NCBI GenBank assembly: GCA_029059705.1
Contig: JAIDVM010000017.1
Location: 48,218-112,217 of the forward strand
Direction of reading: 5' to 3'
DNA length: 64,000 bases
Source of the DNA: Clostridia bacterium
GTDB taxonomy: Bacteria; Bacillota; Clostridia; Christensenellales; Borkfalkiaceae
In this document: positions 37,664 to 46,160 of the stretch, in pieces
Position numbering within the stretch: the stretch's first letter is position 1
How the letters are laid out: the number at the start of each line of letters is the position of its first letter
The notes under the pieces: model-generated
Seen by the model: only the letters and a program-made list of their open reading frames with translations
What the model was told of the DNA's origin: nothing
Databases searched by the model: none
Program-made: the position numbers and the translations under genes

Positions 37664-39556
37664 ATGACCGTAAAAGAACTTAAAAAATTAGCCGCGGAAA
37701 AAGCGGATTTAATAAACGTAAGAAAAATAGTAAGGGAACAAGCCGAAAAGCTTGCAAAAAACACAGGCTACAGAAAGCAGGTTTTGGTGTGCGGCGGCAC
37801 GGGCTGCACTTCCTCGCACTCGTTAAAGGTAATCGAACAGCTCGAAAAATCCTTTAAAGAGCTTAAAATAAACGATGTGTTAATCGTAAAAACGGGCTGC
37901 TTCGGCTTGTGCGCCTTAGGCCCTATAATGATAGTTTATCCCGAGGGCGCGTTCTATTCGCAAATGACCCCCGAGCACGCAAAAACCGTTGCCGAAAAAC
38001 ACCTTGTAAAGGGCGGCGAAGTCGTTAAAGAGCTTTTGTATAAAGAAACGGTGCACGCCGACGGCAGCGTTATCCCCTTTGCGGAAATCCCCTTCTATAA
38101 GCACCAGATGCGCATAGCATTAAGAAACTGCGGCGTAATCGCAGCCGAAAGCATAGAAGAGGCAATCGCCGCGGGCGACTATTCCGCGCTTGCAAAGGTG
38201 CTGTTCGAAATGACCCCTGACGAAGTAATCGCCGAAATAAAAGCTTCGGGACTTAGAGGCCGCGGCGGCGCGGGCTTCCCCACGGGCTTAAAGTGGCAGT
38301 TCACCAAAGAGGCGAAGGGCGACGTAAAATACGTTTGCTGCAACGCCGACGAGGGCGACCCCGGCGCGTTCATGGACAGGTCGGTTTTGGAAGGCGACCC
38401 CCATTGCGTATTGGAGGCAATGACAATCGCGGGCTACACCATCGGCGCGCAGGAAGGCTACATCTACGTCCGCGCGGAATACCCCATCGCGGTTGAAAGA
38501 TTAAACATAGCAATAGAACAGGCACGCAAGCACGGGCTTTTGGGCAAAAACATTTTAGGCAGCGGCTTTAACTTCGACATTCACGTCCGCTTGGGCGCGG
38601 GCGCGTTCGTCTGCGGCGAAGAAACGGCGCTTATTGCAAGCGTAGAAGGCAAGCGCGGCGAACCCAGACCAAAACCCCCCTTCCCCGCAAACAGCGGCGT
38701 TTACTCCAAGCCCACCGTAATTAACAACGTTGAAACGTGGGCAAACGTTGCGCCCATTTTATTGAACGGCTCAAAATGGTTCGCAGGGATAGGCACCGAA
38801 AAGAGCAAGGGCACCAAGGTTTTCGCAGTCGGCGGCAAAATAAACAACGTCGGACTTGTCGAAGTCCCCATGGGCACCCCCTTAAAGACAATCGTCTACG
38901 ATATAGGCGGCGGCATACCCAATAACAAGCCCTTTAAAGCGGCGCAAACGGGCGGGCCTTCGGGCGGCTGTATCCCCGCAAAATTCATCGATATCGCAAT
39001 GGATTTCGACAACCTCGTTGCAATCGGCTCTATGATGGGCTCGGGCGGCTTAATCGTCATGGACGAAGACACCTGCATGGTCGATATCGCTAAATTCTAC
39101 CTCGAATTCACCGCGGACGAAAGCTGCGGCAAATGCACCCCCTGCCGCATAGGCACCAAGCGCCTTTTGGAAATTTTAAATAAAATAACCGACGGCAACG
39201 GCGAACCCGAGGATTTGGAAAAAATCAAGGAAATAGCCGAGCACATGAAAAGCTCTTCGCTGTGCGCGCTCGGACAGTCGGCGCCCAACCCCATAATCTC
39301 CACCATGGAGCACTTCGGCGACGAATACAAGGCGCACATTTACGAAAAGAAGTGCCCCGCGGGCGTGTGCAAATCGCTGTTGAATTATTACATCGAACCG
39401 GACAAATGCCGCGGCTGCACGCTCTGCGCGCGCAACTGCCCCGCAAACGCAATTTCCGGCGCGGTAAAGAGCGCGCACGAAATCGATTTGAAAAAGTGCA
39501 TAAAGTGCGGACAGTGCATAGCGCATTGCAAATTCAACGCAATCGTAAAAAAATAA
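37664..39556 (+). CDS. hydB: NuoF-like subunit of [FeFe]-hydrogenase (FMN/NADH binding, ferredoxin domains)
   Basis: GLRGRGGAGFPTGLKW, NADEGDPGAFMDR, C-terminal 2x[4Fe-4S]. Confidence 0.93.
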   Translation: MTVKELKKLAAEKADLINVRKIVREQAEKLAKNTGYRKQVLVCGGTGCTSSHSLKVIEQLEKSFKELKINDVLIVKTGCFGLCALGPIMIVYPEGAFYSQMTPEHAKTVAEKHLVKGGEVVKELLYKETVHADGSVIPFAEIPFYKHQMRIALRNCGVIAAESIEEAIAAGDYSALAKVLFEMTPDEVIAEIKASGLRGRGGAGFPTGLKWQFTKEAKGDVKYVCCNADEGDPGAFMDRSVLEGDPHCVLEAMTIAGYTIGAQEGYIYVRAEYPIAVERLNIAIEQARKHGLLGKNILGSGFNFDIHVRLGAGAFVCGEETALIASVEGKRGEPRPKPPFPANSGVYSKPTVINNVETWANVAPILLNGSKWFAGIGTEKSKGTKVFAVGGKINNVGLVEVPMGTPLKTIVYDIGGGIPNNKPFKAAQTGGPSGGCIPAKFIDIAMDFDNLVAIGSMMGSGGLIVMDEDTCMVDIAKFYLEFTADESCGKCTPCRIGTKRLLEILNKITDGNGEPEDLEKIKEIAEHMKSSSLCALGQSAPNPIISTMEHFGDEYKAHIYEKKCPAGVCKSLLNYYIEPDKCRGCTLCARNCPANAISGAVKSAHEIDLKKCIKCGQCIAHCKFNAIVKK

Positions 39557-39710
39557 AAACGCATATAAGCTGCGCAATACTTATTTAAAATAATTAACGG
39601 CGCAAGCAAAACCGCGTTTTTGCGCGGCGTTTCTCGGCGGCAGTAATGAAAAAACAGCCGCCTCGGTCACCGCAAATGCTCATCATGCATTTGCTCATCT
39701 GCGCCTTGCA
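39556..39710 (+). repeat. Structured element, interrupted/diverged copy F
   Basis: 5' AAAACGCATATAAGCTGCGCAATACTT, ~63 bp unrelated insert, then CAGCCGCCTCGGTCAC-GCAAATGC-tcatcat-GCATTTGC-TC...GCGCCTTGC. Confidence 0.6.
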
Positions 39711-39734
39711 AAACAGCGGATATCCGCTGTTTTG
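39709..39734. repeat. Perfect 26-bp palindrome
   Basis: CAAAACAGCGGATATCCGCTGTTTTG. Confidence 0.9.
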
Positions 39735-39751
39735 AGAAGTCAAGGCTTCGT

Positions 39752-39959
39752 CCCAATTTGCGAAAACTTTCGCCTGAGCGAGGTGAAAGCCCGCACGCGA
39801 GCGAAGCGACGCTTTGCGCACCTTATTGTAAAGAGTTTCAGATAATAAGGCGCAAATTATATAATAAGAGAGCCCCTGAAATTGCGGGCTGAGGGCGAGG
39901 AGCCCTTAAATCGTGTAATTTCGCAACCCGCACGAGGGTGAGAAATTCACGAAAAGGAG
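39752..39959 (+). promoter_or_regulatory. Structured 5' leader of hydA (leader family, copy 1)
   Basis: Shares CCCAATTTGCG, CGCCTGAGCGRGGTGAA, ATTATATAATARG, GAGGGCGAGRAGCCCT with 52994-53144; terminal 14-bp-class hairpin before AAAAGGAG. Confidence 0.7.
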
Positions 39960-39963
39960 TTTT

Positions 39964-41679
39964 ATGATAAATTTAAAGATTAACGGCATTGCGGTAAGCG
40001 TGCCCGAAGGTTCAACCATATTGCAGGCGGCTAAGCTCGCCAACATAAGAATACCCACCCTCTGCTACTTAAAGGACGTCCAATGCGTCGGCTCGTGCCG
40101 CATGTGCCTTGTCGAAGCAACGGGCGCAAGAGGGCTTGTCGCGGCGTGCGTTTACCCCGTTTCCGAGGGTATGGAAGTGCGCACCAACACCCCGCGCGTA
40201 AGAAGAGCAAGAAAAACCACGTTGGAGCTCATTCTTTCAACCCACAAAAAAAAGTGCCTTTCCTGCGTACGCTCCATGAACTGCGAACTCCAGAAGCTCG
40301 CGCTCGAATATAACGCGGAAGAGGACAGGTTCGGCACCGACCACGACTTAAAGCCCATCGACGACTTGTCGGCTTCGGTCGTGCGCGACAACTCAAAGTG
40401 CATAATGTGCACCCGCTGCGTCGCCGCCTGCAACAACCAGACGATAGGCGCAATCGGCCCCAAAAACCGCGGCTATGCAAAAACAATCGGCTCGCCATAC
40501 GACGTTTCCCTCGCGTTCACGCCCTGCGTAAACTGCGGACAATGCGTCGTTGCATGCCCCGTCGGCGCGCTTTATGAAAAGAGCGCGGTTGCCGACGTTT
40601 GGGGCGCGATAGTAGACGACACCAAGCAAGTCGTGTTCTTCACCGCGCCTTCCGTAAGGGCAACTCTCGGCGAAGCGTTCAACCTCCCCGTCGGCACCAA
40701 CGTAGAGGGCAAAATGGTAACGGCAATCAAGCAGCTCGGCGACGTAAAGTGCTTTAACATGGACGTAACCGCCGACCTCACCATTATGGAAGAGGCAAAC
40801 GAGCTGTTGTCCCGCCTTAAAAACGGCGGCGTAACCCCCATGTTCACAAGCTGCTGCCCCGGCTGGATAAAGTTCGCCGAGCATTACTATCCCGAATTTA
40901 TCCCCAACCTCTCAACGTGCAAATCCCCTCAGGAAATGTTTTCCGCGCTGTTAAAAACTTATTACTGCGAAAAGCACGGCATAAAGCCCGAAAATTTGTA
41001 CGTCGTTTCGGTTATCCCTTGCACGGCTAAAAAGTTCGAAATCACGCGCGAGGAGCTCGGCAATTACACCGACGCAGCAATCACCACCCGCGAGCTTGCA
41101 AAAATGATTAAGGAAGCGGGCATAGACTTTGTAAACTTAGAAGACAGCGTTTACGACAACCCCTTCGAAGAAGCCAGCGGCGCGGGCGCAATCTTCGGCG
41201 CAACCGGCGGCGTTATGGAAGCGGCTTTAAGAACGGCGGCTTATAAGCTCGGCGGCAGCGGCGCGCCCATAGAATTTAAAGAAGTCCGCGGCATCGAGGG
41301 CGTTAAGGAAGCGGAATACACCGTGGGCAAAACAACCGTAAAGGTTGCCGTTGCAAGCGGCTTGGGCAACGCAAGAAAGGTTTTAGAGGCGATAAAGAGC
41401 GGCGAAAAGAATTACACCTTCGTAGAGGTAATGGCTTGCCCCGGCGGCTGCATAAACGGCGGCGGCCAGCCCTATCTTCACGACGAAGTGCGTAACAACA
41501 TGGATTTAAGAACCATGCGCGCGCAGGCTCTTTACGATTACGACGCGGATAAAACTCTTCGTTGTTCGCATGATAGCTCCGTCGTAAAAATGCTCTACAA
41601 TGAGTATTTCGGCGAACCCAACTCGCACAAAGCCCACAAACTTTTGCACACCACTTATTCAAAACGCGACAAGTATTAA
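39964..41679 (+). CDS. hydA: [FeFe]-hydrogenase catalytic subunit
   Basis: TSCCPGWIKF, PCTAKKFE, MACPGGCINGGGQP; N-terminal 2Fe-2S and HKKKCLSCVRSMNC. Confidence 0.96.
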   Translation: MINLKINGIAVSVPEGSTILQAAKLANIRIPTLCYLKDVQCVGSCRMCLVEATGARGLVAACVYPVSEGMEVRTNTPRVRRARKTTLELILSTHKKKCLSCVRSMNCELQKLALEYNAEEDRFGTDHDLKPIDDLSASVVRDNSKCIMCTRCVAACNNQTIGAIGPKNRGYAKTIGSPYDVSLAFTPCVNCGQCVVACPVGALYEKSAVADVWGAIVDDTKQVVFFTAPSVRATLGEAFNLPVGTNVEGKMVTAIKQLGDVKCFNMDVTADLTIMEEANELLSRLKNGGVTPMFTSCCPGWIKFAEHYYPEFIPNLSTCKSPQEMFSALLKTYYCEKHGIKPENLYVVSVIPCTAKKFEITREELGNYTDAAITTRELAKMIKEAGIDFVNLEDSVYDNPFEEASGAGAIFGATGGVMEAALRTAAYKLGGSGAPIEFKEVRGIEGVKEAEYTVGKTTVKVAVASGLGNARKVLEAIKSGEKNYTFVEVMACPGGCINGGGQPYLHDEVRNNMDLRTMRAQALYDYDADKTLRCSHDSSVVKMLYNEYFGEPNSHKAHKLLHTTYSKRDKY

Positions 41680-41701
41680 TCGGTATCGGTTAAATTTGCT
41701 C

Positions 41702-41735
41702 TCCCCGTTGACAAACCCTCGGGGAGAGATTATTA
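41702..41735 (+). terminator. Intrinsic terminator after hydA
   Basis: CTCCCCgttgacaaaccctcGGGGAG. Confidence 0.65.
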
Positions 41736-41753
41736 TATTTATAAGGTGATGAA

Positions 41754-42254
41754 ATGAATAAAAATTTTGTTAAAAATATGCTTGCGGTAGTTTTGGGAAT
41801 ATGCCTTCTCATAATGCTGTTCTCGCTTGCTTCGCTTATAATGGAAGCGGCGCTTTCCAAGGACTTGATAGAGATGGGCTCGTCCTCCGTCTACGAAACG
41901 GTCTACTTTATAAAATGGTCGGCAACGGGGCTTGCGTGCCTGCTTGTGCCCACGCTGGCAAGTGCGGCGTTTGCATACTTCGGCAACAACAAATTTTTGC
42001 CCGTTATTGCCGCGGTAATGTTCTTTTTCGTTGCGGCAAGCGCGTTCGGCTTTATCGCAAAGGTAAGAGAAATCGCAGGAACAGGCGCTACGGCTTATGC
42101 CGCGGCAACCGCATACATGCAGGAGCTTTTGCAGCTTGCCGTTCCCGCTGTGCTGGCAGGCGTATACTTTATAATAAACGCCGTCAAAGCGTTTTCCGTT
42201 AAACAGAATAACGAAGTAACCAAAGGGGAGGCGCAAAATGAAGAAATCGCTTAA
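41754..42254 (+). CDS. Hypothetical multi-TM membrane protein
   Basis: RBS aaggtg; several TM helices. Confidence 0.65.
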   Translation: MNKNFVKNMLAVVLGICLLIMLFSLASLIMEAALSKDLIEMGSSSVYETVYFIKWSATGLACLLVPTLASAAFAYFGNNKFLPVIAAVMFFFVAASAFGFIAKVREIAGTGATAYAAATAYMQELLQLAVPAVLAGVYFIINAVKAFSVKQNNEVTKGEAQNEEIA

Positions 42255-42750
42255 AGTTTTATTTGCGGTAATTGCTTGCATAGTTTTAATGTGCCCGCTG
42301 TTTGCGGGTTGCGCATCAGACGACGCCGAATACGTTGAAGGAAGCTTTAATTACGAAATAGATGCCTCCTATTCTTCCAGCGTTTATGTGTCAGGTTCGT
42401 TTGAAGCTGATTTTAACGGCGAGGGTAAATATTCTGCTGAGTACGATATAGACCTTTATTACAAACAAAAACTTGTCGCAACCGAATCTTGCAAAAGCAC
42501 TAAAACCGTAACGGGTAGCGGAACGGGAAAGGTTTCGTTCTATGAATCCGTTACCAAAACGTGGACTGTTAACGGCACCAATTCGTCCCAGGATTATTCC
42601 GCCAAAATACGCAACGTCAAAATAACCAGGCAAAAGTCTTACGACAATTCCCACGACTACGCATTAGGCTTCGGCATAACGGCGGCGGTGCTTGCATGCG
42701 GAATTACCGCGTTTTTTGTGGCAACAAACCGCCGTGAAGATAAAAAATAA
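42238..42750 (+). CDS. Hypothetical lipoprotein with C-terminal TM
   Basis: Lipobox LFAGC; overlaps preceding gene. Confidence 0.65.
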   Translation: MKKSLKVLFAVIACIVLMCPLFAGCASDDAEYVEGSFNYEIDASYSSSVYVSGSFEADFNGEGKYSAEYDIDLYYKQKLVATESCKSTKTVTGSGTGKVSFYESVTKTWTVNGTNSSQDYSAKIRNVKITRQKSYDNSHDYALGFGITAAVLACGITAFFVATNRREDKK

Positions 42751-42764
42751 AATTGCTCCTTTTT

Positions 42765-42867
42765 GTCATTCTGAGCAAGCGCAAAGTGCATCTCCGTCTT
42801 GTCATTCTGAGCAAGCGTAGCGCGCCGAAGAATCTTTGAGATGTTTCGGCATGCCTCAACATGACAA
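42765..42867 (+). repeat. Composite CATTCTGAG-type repeats
   Basis: two gtcattctgagcaagc units followed by tttcggcatgcctcaacatgacaa. Confidence 0.9.
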
Positions 42868-42888
42868 TGGCGGGTTACGCTTAATTTA

Positions 42889-42926
42889 GCGGCGCGGATA
42901 AACTATCCGCGCCGCCGTTTTTGTTG
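42889..42926 (+). terminator. Intrinsic terminator
   Basis: GCGGCGCGGATAaacTATCCGCGCCGC + T5. Confidence 0.85.
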
Positions 42927-43017
42927 TTTTTTTACAAATATTTCCAAAACGGGTATTGAAAAGTTAAATTTTTTGTGTTAAAATATCCGCGTTAAATATC
43001 AGACAAAGGGGAATAAC

Positions 43018-43437
43018 ATGAAAGACAACAACTGCGGTTATTGCGTCCACGGCGAACCGCTTGCAAAATTCGGTATTTATATCTGCGACTTGTCGGTAAG
43101 CCGGCTCATTTTGTTTAAAGAGCAGTCCAAACGCGGCAGATGCATAGTCGCATACAAAGACCACGTCAGCGAAATAGTGGATATTTCCGACGAAGAGCGC
43201 AACGCGTTCTTTTCCGACGTAACCCGCGCGGCAAAGGCAATCCACAAGGTTTTCAAGCCCGACAAGCTCAATTACGGCGCTTACGGCGACACGGGTTGCC
43301 ACCTTCATGTGCACCTCTGCCCCAAATACAAGGGCGGCGACGAGTGGGGCGGCACCTTTACCATGAACCCGCAAAAAACGTACTTAACCGACGAAGAGTA
43401 CGCCCAAATGATTGAAGATATCAAAAAAGCTCTTTAA
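43018..43437 (+). CDS. HIT family protein
   Basis: Histidine triad HLHVHLCPKY. Confidence 0.9.
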   Translation: MKDNNCGYCVHGEPLAKFGIYICDLSVSRLILFKEQSKRGRCIVAYKDHVSEIVDISDEERNAFFSDVTRAAKAIHKVFKPDKLNYGAYGDTGCHLHVHLCPKYKGGDEWGGTFTMNPQKTYLTDEEYAQMIEDIKKAL

Positions 43438-43556
43438 AACGCATATATACTTCGCATAACTTTGTTGCGTTCCGCTTTTCTTCAGGTCACTTACCGCTAA
43501 GTAAGCTCCCCTTGAAAATGCTCGCGCGCCTCGTTCTGCTCGTATCTCTGCGTTTT
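43436..43556 (+). repeat. Structured intergenic element, copy E
   Basis: AAAACGCATATATACTTCGC...CTCTGCGTTTT; apical CTTAC-cgctaa-GTAAG. Confidence 0.85.
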
Positions 43557-43597
43557 GGTAATTATCGTTTGGCTTGTTATAAGGGAGGAAAATGTAA

Positions 43598-44824
43598 TTG
43601 GCACATAATGTTATAGCCGAAGCAAAAAGATGTTTAAACTGTAAAAACCCGCTGTGCAGAAAGGGCTGCCCCATCAATACGCCCATTCCCGAAATGATTT
43701 CAATGTTTTTAAACGGCGACATAAAAAAGGCGGGCAAAATGGTTTTCGAAAACAACCCGCTTTCCGTGGTCTGCTCAATCGTGTGCAACCACGGCAACCA
43801 GTGTCAGGGGCATTGCGTGCGCGGCATAAAAGGCGACCCCGTTGAAATAAGCTCAATCGAAAACTTCGTTTCCTCCGCTTATCTCGACAGCGTGCACCTT
43901 GACAAAGCCGAACCGAACGGCATAAAGGTTGCCGTCGTCGGCTCGGGCCCCGCCGGTATCACAATTTCGATAATAATGGCTCAGCTCGGCTACGACGTAA
44001 CCGTGTTCGAGGCGAAAACCGAAATAGGCGGCGTTTTGCGCTACGGCATACCCGAATTCCGTCTGCCAAAAGCTATAGTTGCAAAATACGAAGAGCTTAT
44101 GCGCAAGCTCGGCGTAAAAATCAGGTTCAATATAACGATAGGTAAAGCCATAGGTATAGAAGAACTATTCCGCGACGGGTTTAAGGCGATTTCCATAGGC
44201 ACGGGCGTAACGTGGCCCATAGTTTTGAACATCAAGGGCGAAAGTCTGGGACATGTGCATTACGGAGTGCATTATCTGGCGCGTCCCGAAGTTTACGAGC
44301 TTGGCAACAGCGTGCTTATAATAGGCGCGGGCAACGTTGCAATGGACGTTGCGAGAACGGCTCTCCGCCGCGGCTCGCGCGACGTAAAAATCATTTGCCG
44401 CAGCGATAAATACAGCGCCAGCGACGAGGAAAAGGACTATGCCGAAATCGAGGGCGCGCAGTTTATCTATAACAGACAGCCCGTGGAAATAACCGCCGAC
44501 GGCGTGTTGTTTGCCGAAACCGTCTGCGACGAAAAGCACAACGTTGTTTCCGTTTCGGATAACCCCGAACTAATAAAGGCCGATTCCGTAATGATTTGCA
44601 TTTCTCAGCGCCCGTCCAACCTTATTTTAACCCAAACCAAGGGGCTTGAAATAAACGAACGCGGGCTTGTAAAAATCGATTCGGACGGCGCAACCTCCCG
44701 CCCCGGACTGTTCGCTTCGGGCGACGTCGTCCGCGGCGCAAAGACGGTGGTAGAGGCGGCGGAAACTTCAAAACGCGTCGCGCTCGCCATGGATAAGTAT
44801 TTAAAAAGCCTGCCCAAAGAATAA
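43598..44824 (+). CDS. GltD/NfnB-like NAD(P)-dependent FAD oxidoreductase (TTG start)
   Basis: CLNCKNPLCRKGCPINTPIP; GSGPAGITIS; GAGNVAMDVART. Confidence 0.85.
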   Translation: MAHNVIAEAKRCLNCKNPLCRKGCPINTPIPEMISMFLNGDIKKAGKMVFENNPLSVVCSIVCNHGNQCQGHCVRGIKGDPVEISSIENFVSSAYLDSVHLDKAEPNGIKVAVVGSGPAGITISIIMAQLGYDVTVFEAKTEIGGVLRYGIPEFRLPKAIVAKYEELMRKLGVKIRFNITIGKAIGIEELFRDGFKAISIGTGVTWPIVLNIKGESLGHVHYGVHYLARPEVYELGNSVLIIGAGNVAMDVARTALRRGSRDVKIICRSDKYSASDEEKDYAEIEGAQFIYNRQPVEITADGVLFAETVCDEKHNVVSVSDNPELIKADSVMICISQRPSNLILTQTKGLEINERGLVKIDSDGATSRPGLFASGDVVRGAKTVVEAAETSKRVALAMDKYLKSLPKE

Positions 44825-44992
44825 AAGAATTAATTGCGGAAAACCGTCGGATTTTGCCTGTCGCAAATTGTCGAATATAAACTTTGTTTGTCGAACGAAC
44901 GTTTTAAGGCGAAAAACACGTTTTAAAATGTTGAAATTAAAAGTATATTGCGTTACACTTTAATCAAGACAATACAAGGAGGCAATTTACAC

Positions 44993-45265
44993 ATGATTTC
45001 AAATGAAAAACAAACACGAAACAACCGACAAACCGACAGCCAGACCGATGAAACACGTTATTTTATCCGTGTTCGTCGCGGCGAAATCGAGGCGCGGTTA
45101 AAACCGCTCGAAGCTCAGCTTAAAAGCGAGCGCAACGGCGAAAAAAGAGTCAGCCTTTTAATAGAGCACGCAACGCTTTTAAAAGAACTTTGCCTCCTTA
45201 ACGTAACCGATAAAACGTGCGGCGAGCAAACCGCGCAAAAATGCAAAGAAATTTTAAGTATGTAA
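44993..45265 (+). CDS. Small hypothetical protein
   Basis: RBS aaggagg; 90 aa helical. Confidence 0.55.
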   Translation: MISNEKQTRNNRQTDSQTDETRYFIRVRRGEIEARLKPLEAQLKSERNGEKRVSLLIEHATLLKELCLLNVTDKTCGEQTAQKCKEILSM

Positions 45266-45286
45266 TTAAAAATTTGGAGATTGTAA

Positions 45287-46093
45287 ATGATACCTAAGAT
45301 AATTCACTACGTATGGCTGGGGGGAAAAGAATTACCGGATAAATATAAGCAATATATCGATGGCTGGAAAAAGTTAATGCCTGATTATACCATTATGGAA
45401 TGGAACGAATCCAATTTTGACTTTTCTGAAAGCGTATATGCAACTCAGGCTTACAAGCTTAAAAAATTCGGATTTGTCCCCGACTATATCCGTGTTGCCG
45501 TTTTGGAGCAATACGGCGGGTTTTATCTTGATACAGATGTAGAAGTATTAAAATCTTTTGACGAATTGCTTAACAATCAGTTTGTAATCGGCTTTGAGAA
45601 CGACGCAAATGTAGAAACTGCAATTTTAGGTAGCGAACCGCATCATCCATATTGTCAAACCCTGATGAAATTTTATAAAAAGTTTCCGTTTACAAAAAAG
45701 GATAAACCTAACCTTACGCCCAGCCCTATCTATTTTACTTATTTCTTAAGGCGTGATTATAGTTTAAAGTTAAAGCCCGAATATCAGCTTTTGAAAGATA
45801 AAAACGGGAGCGAAGTTGCGGTTTATCCGCCCGAATACTTTACCCCTTTAAACTTTAACACCCACGAAGAACATATAACTGAAAATTCTTACGCCGTGCA
45901 CAGGTTTGCAAACAGTTGGCAGAGCAAAAAATTGAAAACCGCACAGGATTTTGTGGACGGTTTGAGAAAAGTGTTCGGTAAAAAAATATTCGCTTCGTTC
46001 ACCCGCACGTATGTCCGCGACGGCTGCCGTAAAGTGAAACGTTTTGTAAAAAAGGCAAACAAAAAAATAACTGAAAATTCCGAAAAAATTTAA
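45287..46093 (+). CDS. Glycosyltransferase family 32-type (DXD)
   Basis: IPKIIHYVWLGGKELP; YGGFYLDTDVEV. Confidence 0.88.
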   Translation: MIPKIIHYVWLGGKELPDKYKQYIDGWKKLMPDYTIMEWNESNFDFSESVYATQAYKLKKFGFVPDYIRVAVLEQYGGFYLDTDVEVLKSFDELLNNQFVIGFENDANVETAILGSEPHHPYCQTLMKFYKKFPFTKKDKPNLTPSPIYFTYFLRRDYSLKLKPEYQLLKDKNGSEVAVYPPEYFTPLNFNTHEEHITENSYAVHRFANSWQSKKLKTAQDFVDGLRKVFGKKIFASFTRTYVRDGCRKVKRFVKKANKKITENSEKI

Positions 46094-46098
46094 AATTA

Positions 46099-46132
46099 AA
46101 AAAGCGTTTCTTTTTTAGAAACGCTTTTTTTA
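46099..46132. terminator. Intrinsic terminator
   Basis: AAAAAAGCGTTTCttttttaGAAACGCTTTTTT. Confidence 0.85.
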
Positions 46133-46160
46133 ATGTCGTTTTTAATTCAAACAGACTTAT

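Noticed and set aside
39594-39821. Minus ORF MRKASLRSRAGFHLAQAKVFANWDEAL...
   Set aside because: Falls in the hairpin-rich hydA leader and repeat copy F; no RBS; likely spurious.
39752-39959. Leader family as group II intron or a known riboswitch class
   Set aside because: No domain V signature or recognisable known riboswitch core by eye; left as unclassified pending Rfam search.
39964-41679. Hydrogenase operon as a novel system
   Set aside because: Gene content matches known trimeric NAD/ferredoxin-linked [FeFe]-hydrogenases; only the leader and spacer are unusual.
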